NCBI GenBank assembly: GCA_902792435.1
Contig: CADAZN010000006.1
Span: 1-64,000 of the forward strand
Length of the DNA: 64,000 nt
Source: an uncultured Bacteroidales bacterium
Lineage (GTDB): Bacteria > Bacteroidota > Bacteroidia > Bacteroidales > Muribaculaceae
Direction: 5' to 3'
Shown: positions 33,301 to 42,731 of the stretch, in pieces
Layout: each line of letters opens with the position of its first letter
Numbering within the stretch: position 1 is the first letter of the stretch
Program-made: the position numbers and the translations under genes
The notes under the pieces: generated by a model
Database searches by the model: none
What the model saw: only the letters and a program-made list of their open reading frames with translations
What the model was told of the DNA's origin: nothing

Positions 33301-34794
33301 CGCGACGACAAGAGCATTAAGGTTACCGTTACCGAGGTGATGGGAAGCGATAAGAAGAACTTTGGTACCGAGCTCGCACAATATCTCACTAGACTTGCTA
33401 TTAGTGTCAAGAGTGTGAATGTGAAGTGGAGGCAGACTCAATCGCTCTCGATACCTCAGTTCATACCAAACGTGGGCGACATCTTTGGACAGAACACACA
33501 CTATGATGTGATGGCACCAGGACTTGATTTCGCATTTGGCTTTGTGGGACAAGACTATATTGAGAAGGCTAAGGGACGAGGATGGTTGCTTGGCGACTCT
33601 ACCCAGACTTCCCCTGCAATCTTTGCCAAGACTCAGGAGTTTAGCGCCGAGGTTGTTGTAGAGCCAATTAACGGACTGAAGATAACACTCACAGGTAACC
33701 GCACCGACAATCGCACTAACCAAATCCAGTTCATGTATGATGATATTGGAGTGCTTTACTCGGGTTCATACACCAAGACTCACATTGCCATTGCTACTGC
33801 TCTGCGAGGTGTGAGTGTCGACAACGGGTACTACAACGAAGCGTTTAACACCTTCTTGAACAATATTCCAGTGATTGCCGACCGCATTGAGCAACGTTAT
33901 GCTGGCTCTAGCTATCCTAACCGTGGCTTCTTGCGTGGCACAGGATATGCCAACACACCGTTTAATCCAGAGAATGGTTCAGTCAACCCTGCAGGTAGTG
34001 ATGTGATGATTCCCGCTTTTGTGGCTGCTTATTCGGGCAAAAATGCCAATAAGGTTGACCTTAATCCATTCCCAGGACTTAAGAGCATCTTGCCTAACTG
34101 GCGCGTTACCTACGACGGTCTTTCCAGAATTCCTGCCGTGAAGAAGGTGCTTAAGAGCCTCACTTTGACTCATGCTTATCAATGTACCTATTCGGTGGGT
34201 AGTTTCTCGAGCTATACCGATTGGGTGTCGATAGGTGAGGGCTTGGGATTCACACAGGACGCTCTTACCAACAGTCCTGTCCCCAACTCGCCATATAACA
34301 TTTCGTCGGTTTCTATTACCGAGAAATTTGCGCCATTGATTGGAGTCAATGCTACATTTAAGAATGACCTGAGTTTAAATGTTGAATATCGCGATGCGCG
34401 AACTTTGGCGCTCAACATATCGGCACTGCAACTGGTAGAGACATTGCAAAAGTCGTTTGTGATTGGTGCAAGCTATAAGATTGCCAACTTCAACTCAGTG
34501 CTGAAAATCAAGAAGAAGCAGCAAAACGTGAATAATGACCTCACGCTCAACTTCAACTTGCAAATCAACAATAACACAGCACTCATCCGCAAGATTGACG
34601 TCAACACTACACAGGCGACAAGCGGTACGCGCACTCTGGGTATCAACTTCGCTGCTAATTATGTCATGAGCAAGCGCATCACGATTGGTGCATTCTTCGA
34701 CCACCAAGTAAACACTCCGCTTGTATCGACAACATCCTACCCAACAACCAACACTAACTACGGAATTTCACTCAACGTATCTCTCGCAAAGTAA
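27334..34794 (+). CDS. sprA: Type IX secretion outer-membrane translocon SprA/Sov
   Basis: About 2,486 residues from the ATG at 27334 (MKTILLSVLMCVVAVNVSHAQ, signal peptide). An alternative ATG at 27298 would add 12 residues. The size, signal peptide, early segment RMRYGVHPTVPEEYEDL, repeated beta-strand-rich blocks and gene order after ruvA all fit SprA (Sov in Porphyromonas). This is the very large beta-barrel through which T9SS cargo crosses the outer membrane. Recognisable stretches: FLDMQFGLGPLEKVFGPGGV, SYIDDFESTQTGVDLRSPYSW and WVDELRVTDFDSEGGWA. No other T9SS gene lies in the window. A Lys/Asn-rich low-complexity insert occurs near residues 1915-1935. Confidence 0.9.
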   Translation: MKTILLSVLMCVVAVNVSHAQYNNSTLPPPPPVPDKTAVDKEQKNQKDKIRMRYGVHPTVPEEYEDLKEGEYAADLKNPSNITTEAEYDYETGCYIIHTKIGDYDIVTPFILTAEEYNNLTLRESMMQYYRQKNAETAEEKKKNPFNFLDMQFGLGPLEKVFGPGGVQLKTQGSVQIKMGVKTNKTDNPALSMNAKRKTYFDFDQKIQATIQASVGDKMKFNMTYNTDATFEFDNKNLKLAYEGKEDEIIKNIEAGNVSMTTGSSLIRGGSALFGIKTKLQFGRLTATALVSQQNSETQTVNTRGGAQTTEFYITADKYDQNRHFFLSHFFRDNYDNWTSKLPLVSSGINITRIEVWITNKRGNFNESRNIMAFMDVAENQHIGNSHWTSTTSLPNPTNTSNTLLDEIKTSYPDARFISQAANALSPLSAYDFEGGKDYEKIESARLLSTTEYKLNSSLGYISLNTALASDEVLAVAYQYTYMGKTYQVGEFASDIPSTEQSLYVKMLKSTTINTEVPMWDLMMKNIYSLGAYQVQKPNFKLNIKYLNDTTGIELPYINEGNISGVPLLRVMNLDRLDANNNFNPDGRFDFLDGYTVTTSGGKVIFPVVEPFGSHLRKQIGNDAIADKYVYDELYTMQLTDAQQVQDKNKFVLQGEYQSTNKNTISLNATNVPRGSVVVTAGGVTLTENSDYTVDYTMGTVTITNQSIIDAGTNISVSLENQSTFSTQRKTLLGLDLDYAFNDDFHLGATVMHYGEKNLTEKVAIGNEIVNNTIWGARLSYKNSFMWLTNLLNKIPTVNATAPSQVNFTGEFAQLLPHQSRTGSNAGSSYIDDFESTQTGVDLRSPYSWFLASTPYDNANDALFPEAALSNDVNYGKNRSLLSWYYIDRLFTQRNSSFVPGYIKNDLEQLSSPYVREIPYTEVFPGRELNYGESSTIQTLNLSYYPKERGPYNLDAENIDAEGNLLNPEKRWGGIMRKIENTDFVTNNVEYIKFWLLDPFLDENKPNRDGGDLYINLGEISEDILKDGLKSYENGLPYTDTDESGVKETNWGRIANKSSLTYAFETAAGSRVRQDVGLNGLSTVDELTYPSYQEYVTKLRSVLPAETIAKMEEDQFSPINDPGGDNYHFYRGYDYDEQRLSILERYKHYNGTEGNSLAQEDAADGMYQSSRSVPDVEDINQDNTLNEYERYFQYKVSIRPEDLQVGKNFIIDKQESVQRTRNGEDQHVTWYQFCIPIKSYDKVVGSINDFSSIRFMRMFLTDFKETTHLRFATLELVRGEWRNYDYNLNSRADMPGSGTVDVNTVNIEENASREPVNYVLPPGVSRIIDSGQSQITQLNEQSMQMRVEGLEAGDARGVYRNTNLDLRTYKRLQMFVHNEAFIDDATNLKNGDVSIFVRMGSDVKNNYYEYEIPLVVTPPGRYSNNSSSDRLAVWPKENMLDLDLDVLTAVKKNRNAEKMAGNPDVSYTQRYQEQDPNNPRNHVYVMGNPSLSKVRVMLIGVRNNTAGTTKNFVVWVDELRVTDFDSEGGWAAKASLTLNLSDIGTLNVGWHKETNGFGSVDQSMTQRRLDNYDQYNVAVQADMGRFIPEKVKLHAPVYFSYSNEKITPKYNPLDEDILLKDALDACATDEQKDSIKSYAVSETVVKNFSISGLKFDVKSKNPMPWDPANFTFNYSFNKTHKSNPDYEYENTNDYRGSLQYSWTPYIKPFKPLEKAIDAKKKNLKFFREWEFRWLPNSLAFSTNISRYYYEQQTRNETDVDITLPVSVSKNFLWDRQFALSWNFIKSLTMSFNSQTTAHILEPLGQVNRKLFPDEYRDWRDSVWRSIKDLGTPWAYNQTFTASYKAPFNAIPILSFITASATYNSTYRWDRGTEIAGIFSGNSIANQSSFNVDTRLNLDTFYGKLPYVKDVQKRFSSSGSGNGRDNKGGKKNEKKAKKFDRTFQLSNDTTTVVKHNMNVKKVRVTATTVDGKRYPVKFNIKDNNNIEILNRDDKSIKVTVTEVMGSDKKNFGTELAQYLTRLAISVKSVNVKWRQTQSLSIPQFIPNVGDIFGQNTHYDVMAPGLDFAFGFVGQDYIEKAKGRGWLLGDSTQTSPAIFAKTQEFSAEVVVEPINGLKITLTGNRTDNRTNQIQFMYDDIGVLYSGSYTKTHIAIATALRGVSVDNGYYNEAFNTFLNNIPVIADRIEQRYAGSSYPNRGFLRGTGYANTPFNPENGSVNPAGSDVMIPAFVAAYSGKNANKVDLNPFPGLKSILPNWRVTYDGLSRIPAVKKVLKSLTLTHAYQCTYSVGSFSSYTDWVSIGEGLGFTQDALTNSPVPNSPYNISSVSITEKFAPLIGVNATFKNDLSLNVEYRDARTLALNISALQLVETLQKSFVIGASYKIANFNSVLKIKKKQQNVNNDLTLNFNLQINNNTALIRKIDVNTTQATSGTRTLGINFAANYVMSKRITIGAFFDHQVNTPLVSTTSYPTTNTNYGISLNVSLAK

Positions 34795-34870
34795 TAGCGA
34801 GTGTGTCTGAAATTTTTAAATACAATAATGGTTTAGGGAATAAACAAATCCATCTTTACAAGCCACTAAA

Positions 34871-34915
34871 AAACAAATTATGCTGGGATAATCTCTCAGC
34901 ATAATTTGTTTTTAT
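34871..34915 (+). terminator. sprA terminator
   Basis: Perfect 15-bp stem AAACAAATTATGCTG (34871-34885)/CAGCATAATTTGTTT (34897-34911), ending in a T-rich run. Confidence 0.9.
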
Positions 34916-34938
34916 ATCTCTAATGTATTAGGGGATAA

Positions 34939-34966
34939 TTGGGCCATCAGTTTGTTTCTGGCCCAA
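34939..34966 (-). terminator. Possible ftsH terminator
   Basis: 7-bp stem TTGGGCC (34939-34945)/GGCCCAA (34960-34966), 17 bases after the ftsH stop. On the minus strand it is followed by TTATCCCC, a weak T-run. Confidence 0.45.
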
Positions 34967-34982
34967 AACTTTTACTAATGTT

Positions 34983-37052
<2,070 letters not shown>

Positions 37053-37106
37053 TAATTGTGTGCTTTGTTATGACGCATTGATTCTGAATGCGCGTTATTA
37101 ATTAAT

Positions 37107-37466
37107 TCAGTCAAGGTTTGGGATCCGATTGATATCTGCATCGGCCCAAAGTTCCTCGAGATTGTATCGTTCTCTCTCGTCAGGAAGAAAGATATGAGCA
37201 AAAACCGTGCCATAGTCAATCACAATCCATTGAGAGTTCTGGTATCCGTCATAATTGTAAGGTTTTTGGCCGGTTTTTTCTTGCACATATTCTCTAACGC
37301 TGTCGGCGATAGCTTCTACCTGAATCTTGGTGTTACCCGTGCCAATTACAAAACCTGTGGTTGTTGCATATTCAAGCTTTGAGAGGTCGATGTGGACGAT
37401 GTCGCGTCCTTTTTTTTCTTGAATTCCTTCGATAATTCGTTTAATGATTTCGTTGTTTTCAGTCAT
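37107..37466 (-). CDS. rsfS: Ribosome silencing factor RsfS
   Basis: 119 residues (YbeB/Iojap family). Binds uL14 of the large subunit and blocks subunit joining under starvation. Motifs: GRDIVHIDLSKL, TTGFVIGTGNTKIQVEAIAD and the conserved PYNYDGYQNSQWIVIDYGTVFAHIF. The length is standard. It is first gene of the rsfS-ftsH unit, with the promoter at 37494-37501. Confidence 0.95.
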   Translation of the reverse strand: MTENNEIIKRIIEGIQEKKGRDIVHIDLSKLEYATTTGFVIGTGNTKIQVEAIADSVREYVQEKTGQKPYNYDGYQNSQWIVIDYGTVFAHIFLPDERERYNLEELWADADINRIPNLD

Positions 37467-37493
37467 TTTAAAAAGTTTATAACTATTAAACTA

Positions 37494-37501
37494 CAAAGAT
37501 A
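37494..37501 (-). promoter_or_regulatory. rsfS-ftsH promoter
   Basis: The minus strand reads TATCTTTG (TAnnTTTG), about 28 bases before the rsfS start. Confidence 0.7.
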
Positions 37502-37613
37502 AAACAATTATTATACTCAGCAAAAAAAATGGAGGAAAATGTGGTTTAAAAAGAAACGCCAGCGACGCAATTGTCTACTGGCGATTATGATAGGTGATGA
37601 TGACGCAATATTG

Positions 37614-37991
37614 TTAGAATGGCAGGTCATCTTCTTGAGTTTGCTCAAAGTTCATGTCAGGAGCTGGAGCTACAGGAGCTGGAGCATCATTGGCAGGTGG
37701 TGGAGTGGTTACAGGAGCGTTAGCGTCGATTTTCTCGGCTTTCCATCCACGTATGTCGGTGTAGTAGCGTCCTTGATACTCTCGACACTCAATGTCGAAA
37801 CTGAGGTTTATCATGTCGCCTACTTCGAGTGGATACTGGTCGGCCCTATCACCGAAGAAGTCGAAATAAATCTTGCGTGGGAAACTGTCAAGAGTCTCGA
37901 GTAAATAGTTTTGTTTCTTCCATGGATTACCTGCTTTAGAAGTGCCACTCTGGAGGTCAAACTTCTGTATAATCTTACCTTTTACTTCCAT
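37614..37991 (-). CDS. DUF3127 protein with SSB-like C-terminal tip
   Basis: 125 residues. Residues 1-90 form a compact beta-rich domain (MEVKGKIIQKFDLQSGTSKA, PLEVGDMINLSFDIE, YYTDIRGWKAEKI) that I recognise as DUF3127, probably an OB-type fold. A Pro/Ala-rich linker (PVTTPPPANDAPAPVAP) leads to an acidic end EDDLPF. Globular OB fold, flexible Pro-rich linker and acidic tip ending in Pro-Phe is the layout of single-stranded DNA-binding protein. There the tip recruits repair and replication enzymes. A role in nucleic-acid binding is an inference. It is a single-gene unit with promoter 38047-38054. Confidence 0.8.
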   Translation of the reverse strand: MEVKGKIIQKFDLQSGTSKAGNPWKKQNYLLETLDSFPRKIYFDFFGDRADQYPLEVGDMINLSFDIECREYQGRYYTDIRGWKAEKIDANAPVTTPPPANDAPAPVAPAPDMNFEQTQEDDLPF

Positions 37992-38046
37992 TTTTTGTTT
38001 TATGTGTGATTAAAGTGTTATTGAATTCTTATTCTCTAAAGTTTTG

Positions 38047-38054
38047 CAAAGTTA
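38047..38054 (-). promoter_or_regulatory. Promoter of the DUF3127 gene
   Basis: The minus strand reads TAACTTTG (TAnnTTTG), about 56 bases before the start codon. Confidence 0.7.
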
Positions 38055-38211
38055 GTGAATCATTTTGTTTAATGAAAATATTGGGAAAGGAAATTATTAA
38101 CAATTTAATTTTACCCTATTTCCAACTTGTGTGAATGATTGCAAATAGTAAACAACCAGCCCTGCACATCATGCGCAAGGCTGGTAAAAAAGAAGAGAGA
38201 GGAGAAGTGAG

Positions 38212-40761
38212 TTATTTACTTCCTAACAGGATGTTGTAGACAAAAGTGATATCGCTTGAAGTGATGTTTCCATCGTTGTTTTGGTCACCGTTGGTAATAG
38301 CGCTGCTATCGCTGTTAAGGAGGTAGTTATAGAGCGCGGTGATGTCGGCAGCTGTCACATTGCCGTCGCCGTTCACGTCGCCAGCAATTGCTGGTGAGCC
38401 AGGCATATCGTTGACCGATGCTGTTTGCACGGCACTGCGGTCATAGTGAACATACTTGATGTTGCCAAACAAGATGTCGCCGTCCCAAGCCTGAACGGGC
38501 AGGAGTTCGCCGTCGTCGTCATACTCCTCGTCGGTGTTGTAGTGACGCAGGTAGAACGAGTCGTAGCACCACTTCTGGGCTGAGCCTACAGTCTCTCCCT
38601 CGCCAGTGAAGTGTACGAATGGCTCGTTGTAGATGTCAAACGCCATAGTCTTCCAGCCGCGGAAGTCGAGCACTACATGCTCATTCTGGATGAGACCAGA
38701 TGCTCCTGAGCCATTCAAACGCACCATGTGGCACACTTGGTTGTTGGAACCGTCGGCAAACACCTCGCATTGCAGCACAGCGTTATAGCCGTCGGTGAAA
38801 TAGTTGTTCTGGCTGTAGCTGCGGTACTCGCGAATCTGCCATGGTCCGTCGCAGTCTTGGTTGAACTCGTAGTGCAACTGGTAGGACTTAGTGAGGTCGG
38901 TGCGTGGCACAGTGCTTGTGAGAGCGATGTAGTTAGAGTTGGGATCGGCCACGCCATCTTTAGATGTGGTGTGGGTAGTTGAGCCTGAGCCATCGGGGCT
39001 CCACCAGTGATTCAATACTGAGCCGTCTTCAATCATGGTGTAGTCGAGCACTGGACGATATTCTGTCATGAAGCGAACATACTTTGTGATGTTGCTTGTG
39101 TTGCCCGAGAGGTCGGTGAATGTGCCTTGAATCTTGAAGCGGTAAGTCTTGTCGAGCTTGAGGTCGGCAAGAGGGTAGAAGTGAACTACCGAAGCGTCGC
39201 GCACAACCATGTGCGTGAGGAGTCCTTCCACTGTCTCGCCGTCGGCACACTCGAGCACAATCATCTCGGTGGCGTTGTCGTCATTCCATGCAAGTTCCTC
39301 GTTGAACTCCACGCGAATGGCGGGGCGCAGGGTGTAAAGCATAGTCTCGCCCTCGGAGGGTGTGGTGCTTGCGATATATGGTGCCTCAAGGTCGGCAGGA
39401 ACTGTCATGAAGTTGAACACGTAGTTGCCGCCTTCCACGCCGTCGGCATCACCGTCGAGCAACTGGTTGGTCTGTGAGTTGCGGGCTATGCTGCCGTCGA
39501 TGGTCACAGTGTAGCTCATGTCGTCAAGCAGCTTGTTGAGCACCACTCTCAGAGTGTAGTCGTTGTCCCATGAGAGTGTGACATTGCCATTATGGTTGAT
39601 TGAGAATGCCTGCTCCACGCTCTCGCGGTTCATGTTGCGCGAGAAGGTGAGAACCATGTCGTTGATGATTTTCACCGCATCGGGGTTTGTGATGCTGTTA
39701 GATGACACAACGGCAGGAGCGTTGGATGTGAGCTCGATATTGCCCCAAGTAACATTGTCGCCTGATAGTCCCTGAGTGTCGTAACTCATGGTCACGGTTT
39801 TGGTAGCGCTGGTGTATCCAGGGCAAGTGTAGGTGATCTCGTAGGTCTCGCCGGGAGTCAGCCCTTCAAAGAGGAAGAACCCGTTGTGAACAAGGTCTTT
39901 GTTGTTAACATAGTTGTGGAACAGAGACTCATAGCTGTCGGTAACGATTGTCTGGCCATTGCAGGTTACCGATACGTTGTCGATGGGCTGTCCATTCTCA
40001 CTGTTCTTAACCACGCCTGCGAGCATAACCTTCTCGGGTCGGTCGATGCCGCGATATTCCAGGATTGAGCGGAATGTGCCAAAAGCCTCAAGGCGCTTGT
40101 AGCTCTCGTTGATGTTGAGGGCCTGTTGCATGGGCAATGTGTGGAAACCGCCCTCGCTAAGCAGCGACGCCATGTTGGTGCGGCGGTTCACCGAGAGGTA
40201 GGGATACTGATTGGTGTGGGTGGTGGGAGCGGGGTCATACCAGCAGCGGTCATACCAGTTGCCGCGGGTGGTGGTCTCATACATCACACTGGTGAGGTTG
40301 GGAGTGAGAATGTCACCATAGGCCTTGCCGCCATGAGGCGTTTTCTCAATCTCCACGCCGTTTTTGCGCCATCCTCCAAAGAGCATCAGTGTGCTGTTGG
40401 TATTGCCACCGGCATCACTGTGGATGGAGTAGAAGAAGTCGGCTCCCCAAGCATTTGCCATGTCGGAGCGTTCTTCGAGGCTAACGTCGTCCTGGTCGTC
40501 ATCGCGTGTCATTTGAATGGTGGCGTCGGTGGCCGTTGTAAACTCTTTCAGGTATTCACGAGTGGCTAGTCCCACGCGAAGCACCTTCTGGGCCTCGGTG
40601 TAGCCATACATGCCCTGATTCTCCTTTTTGCTGTGTCCTGGGTCAATCCAGAGCTTGAAGTCGCCCCATTCGGCCTTTTCTTGATCTTGGGCGTTGGCAA
40701 CTGGAGCTGTTGCAAAGTAGCCAATAACAGCTACAATCGCTAGTTTGATAAAGTTCTTCAT
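38212..40761 (-). CDS. Secreted N-acetylmuramoyl-L-alanine amidase with Ig-like and dockerin-like domains
   Basis: 849 residues: signal peptide (about 1-24), then an Amidase_3 catalytic domain (about 35-250). Zinc and catalytic motifs are WIDPGHS, YTEAQKV, FYSIHSDAGG and LSEGGFHTLP. Next come a carboxypeptidase-regulatory-like domain (VMLAGVVKNSENGQPIDNVS) and two Ig-like Big_5-type domains (AVKIINDMVLTFSRNM; PYIASTTPSEGETM). A jelly-roll-like region follows. The end is a dockerin-like pair of calcium loops, GDVNGDGNVTAADITALYNY and GDQNNDGNITSSDITFVYNI. The fold should cut the amide bond between muramic acid and peptide. The mix of domains suggests an extracellular enzyme, possibly acting on shed peptidoglycan. 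It lies 8 bases after the beta-propeller gene. Confidence 0.8.
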   Translation of the reverse strand: MKNFIKLAIVAVIGYFATAPVANAQDQEKAEWGDFKLWIDPGHSKKENQGMYGYTEAQKVLRVGLATREYLKEFTTATDATIQMTRDDDQDDVSLEERSDMANAWGADFFYSIHSDAGGNTNSTLMLFGGWRKNGVEIEKTPHGGKAYGDILTPNLTSVMYETTTRGNWYDRCWYDPAPTTHTNQYPYLSVNRRTNMASLLSEGGFHTLPMQQALNINESYKRLEAFGTFRSILEYRGIDRPEKVMLAGVVKNSENGQPIDNVSVTCNGQTIVTDSYESLFHNYVNNKDLVHNGFFLFEGLTPGETYEITYTCPGYTSATKTVTMSYDTQGLSGDNVTWGNIELTSNAPAVVSSNSITNPDAVKIINDMVLTFSRNMNRESVEQAFSINHNGNVTLSWDNDYTLRVVLNKLLDDMSYTVTIDGSIARNSQTNQLLDGDADGVEGGNYVFNFMTVPADLEAPYIASTTPSEGETMLYTLRPAIRVEFNEELAWNDDNATEMIVLECADGETVEGLLTHMVVRDASVVHFYPLADLKLDKTYRFKIQGTFTDLSGNTSNITKYVRFMTEYRPVLDYTMIEDGSVLNHWWSPDGSGSTTHTTSKDGVADPNSNYIALTSTVPRTDLTKSYQLHYEFNQDCDGPWQIREYRSYSQNNYFTDGYNAVLQCEVFADGSNNQVCHMVRLNGSGASGLIQNEHVVLDFRGWKTMAFDIYNEPFVHFTGEGETVGSAQKWCYDSFYLRHYNTDEEYDDDGELLPVQAWDGDILFGNIKYVHYDRSAVQTASVNDMPGSPAIAGDVNGDGNVTAADITALYNYLLNSDSSAITNGDQNNDGNITSSDITFVYNILLGSK

Positions 40762-40769
40762 AGCTGCTA

Positions 40770-41612
40770 TTAATAATTAAGGTTAATAATGTAGATTGCG
40801 CCATCGGTGTCGTTGTCGAAGGCAAGCTTGCTGCCGTCGGGCGACACTGCTATAGTGACAGGTAGGGTCTCACTGTTGATGGTGATGTTGAAGTTCTGTC
40901 CACTTTCAACATTAACGCAGTAGATGTCGCTACTGGTGAAACGGTGGCCATCATCGGCAATGCGTGTCATCATCAGGTTGCGACTGTCGGGGAGCCACGC
41001 AGCGTGAGAACCTTTTCCCAGGCTCTTCAGTCCAGTTCCATCGGCATTGCACACAAACAGCCCTTTAGTCACAATTTGGAAGGCTATCTTGGTGCCGTCG
41101 GGCGAGAGGGCTGGGTTGATAACCCACTTGCCTGCATAGTCACTAAGGCCGGCAATTTTGCTGGTAGCTTCGTTGGGTTCGTCAATCATGATTTGGTAGG
41201 CATTGGTTGCTCCAACGACCGACGAGCGCTTAATATTGCGGCTGCCAGGGGCTACTTGTTGAATCTTGCCCGTAGTGGCGTCGACACGCTCAATGCGCGT
41301 CATGCGCTTTTGGTTCTCGATGCTGTAAGGTGTGCACACGATTTCTTGAAGGTTGTCCCAGCGCATTTGGTAGCCTGCGCCAGGTGCTTCTGAAATTTGT
41401 TTGAGCTCGGAACCATCGGCATTGGCAACCCAAATCCCGATGAAGTTGTCGCCGGTAGCGGCAATCTTGGAGCCGTCGGGGGACCACACAGGCGCCATTA
41501 GGCTCTGTTCAGCCTTGATTAGCAGCTGTGGCTCGCTCCATGCTGTGGGTTGGGCCATCAGGCCCGCGCATGACATTACCACTGCTGCTGCAATGATTAA
41601 TTTTCTTTTCAT
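40770..41612 (-). CDS. Secreted WD40-like (PD40) beta-propeller protein
   Basis: 280 residues with signal peptide MKRKLIIAAAVVMSCAGLMAQ. At least three PD40/TolB-type blades are seen: PVWSPDGSKIAATG, PALSPDGTKIAFQI and IAVSPDGSKLAFDN, plus WVANADGSELKQI and VCNADGTGLKSLG. TolB-like propellers bind proteins in the periplasm. No enzymatic motif is visible. It is directly upstream of the amidase (8-base gap), so the two are very likely co-transcribed, and the propeller may serve the same extracellular or periplasmic process. Confidence 0.8.
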   Translation of the reverse strand: MKRKLIIAAAVVMSCAGLMAQPTAWSEPQLLIKAEQSLMAPVWSPDGSKIAATGDNFIGIWVANADGSELKQISEAPGAGYQMRWDNLQEIVCTPYSIENQKRMTRIERVDATTGKIQQVAPGSRNIKRSSVVGATNAYQIMIDEPNEATSKIAGLSDYAGKWVINPALSPDGTKIAFQIVTKGLFVCNADGTGLKSLGKGSHAAWLPDSRNLMMTRIADDGHRFTSSDIYCVNVESGQNFNITINSETLPVTIAVSPDGSKLAFDNDTDGAIYIINLNY

Positions 41613-41961
41613 TGGCTTTACTTGTGTTAAATGGTTATTAAATTATTTATTTGTTGTGTGAAAATGACGTTGTTTTTATATTTATTATTTCATTTGCTAA
41701 GTTACGAGTTATTTTTAGGTTGACAAAATTTTTTTAGTTTTTTTTGGAAAGCACTTATGTGATGTCGTTTGAATAGTTCTATTTTGACAATAAAGTGTTC
41801 CATATCTCCCAAAAATATCATTTTTTGGTGGTATTTTTATTTGCAATTTAAACTAAAATACTACTTTTGTGTCAAATTTTGCGGTGTGACCCTTGTGGCA
41901 TCACCACTCGCAACAGATAAAAAACGAGTTTATATAAATGTTTAATTAATTTTTATTGATT
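41613..41961. other. Divergent intergenic region
   Basis: No gene is seen. For the plus-strand barrel array there is a promoter with TTTG at 41841-41844 and TACTTTTG at 41863-41870 (18 bases between), about 90 bases before the first start. For the minus-strand propeller/amidase unit only an imperfect -7 box is present (41697-41704, minus strand TAACTTAG). The middle is AT-rich without further recognisable elements. Confidence 0.55.
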
Positions 41962-42576
41962 ATGAAGAAAATTGCTATCGCACTCATGTGCACAATTCTT
42001 GCCACTGGCGCAGCCATGGCTCAGAAACAATTCACTTTTGGTCCTAAGATTGGTGTAGACTACACTCACTACTGGGGCGAGGACGTAAATCATGGAGGTC
42101 AGCTCAACTATCAGGCTGGCTTGTTCATGGAGTATCGTTTTACTAACAAGTTCTCTATTGCTCCCGAGGTTGTATTTGCTGCACAAGGTGGTAAGTATGA
42201 CACTAAACGTAACTTATTAGGAGTTCCTTTTGAAGTGAAAGAGACCGACAATGTTAACTACATCAATGTTCCTGTAATGTTGAAATTTTATGTTGTTCCA
42301 GCATTAAGCATCGACTTTGGCCCACAGGTTGGTTTTAATGTTTACAGTAAGAACACGTGGGAAGCAAAGGTTGCAGATGAAGGAGGTAAGCATACTGAAG
42401 ACATGAAGGATGTTACTAAGAGTGTTGACTTCGGTCTTGGTCTTGGTCTGACCTACAATATCACCAACGATGTATTTGTTCAGGGTCGTTATACCATGGG
42501 CTTGACAGATGTATTTGATTATGACCACAGCGGCAAGAACGGCAATGCTCAAATCGCTATTGGCTACCGCTTCTAA
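41962..42576 (+). CDS. Outer-membrane beta-barrel protein, tandem paralogue 1
   Basis: 204 residues, first of six tandem paralogues of the OMP_b-brl/porin-like family. Signal peptide MKKIAIALMCTILATGAAMA, then alternating strands: FTFGPKIGVDYTHYWG, LFMEYRFTNKFSIAPEVVF and VNYINVPVMLKFYVVPALS. The last strand ends AQIAIGYRF, with a C-terminal Phe as in BAM substrates. About eight strands fit the length. Surface loops differ between paralogues, here DTKRNLLGVPFEVKETD and NTWEAKVADEGGKHTED. Function is unknown; small barrels of this type are often envelope structural or adhesion proteins. The start is the ATG at 41962. It has its own promoter and terminator (42610-42647). Confidence 0.85.
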   Translation: MKKIAIALMCTILATGAAMAQKQFTFGPKIGVDYTHYWGEDVNHGGQLNYQAGLFMEYRFTNKFSIAPEVVFAAQGGKYDTKRNLLGVPFEVKETDNVNYINVPVMLKFYVVPALSIDFGPQVGFNVYSKNTWEAKVADEGGKHTEDMKDVTKSVDFGLGLGLTYNITNDVFVQGRYTMGLTDVFDYDHSGKNGNAQIAIGYRF

Positions 42577-42609
42577 TCAAGCGCTTTCCGCAAGGATTTA
42601 AAAGAACTC

Positions 42610-42647
42610 AAGTGACCTGCGCAAAATGGTGCGTGGGTCACTTTTTT
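42610..42647 (+). terminator. Terminator after barrel paralogue 1
   Basis: Stem AAGTGACC/GGTCACTT with inner GCGC/GCGT pairing (42610-42642), then TTTTTT. An almost identical copy lies at 43381-43418 and a diverged one at 46104-46142. Confidence 0.85.
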
Positions 42648-42679
42648 AGTTATTTCTTTGATAATTAAGAAATTTATTC

Positions 42680-42687
42680 TATCTTTG
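42680..42687 (+). promoter_or_regulatory. Promoter of barrel paralogue 2
   Basis: The -7 box TATCTTTG is 44 bases before the start. It belongs to an intergenic segment duplicated between paralogues 2 and 3. Confidence 0.65.
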
Positions 42688-42731
42688 CGATTAGAATCAA
42701 ATTAGGTTTAACTTTTTAATACGAGTAAGTT

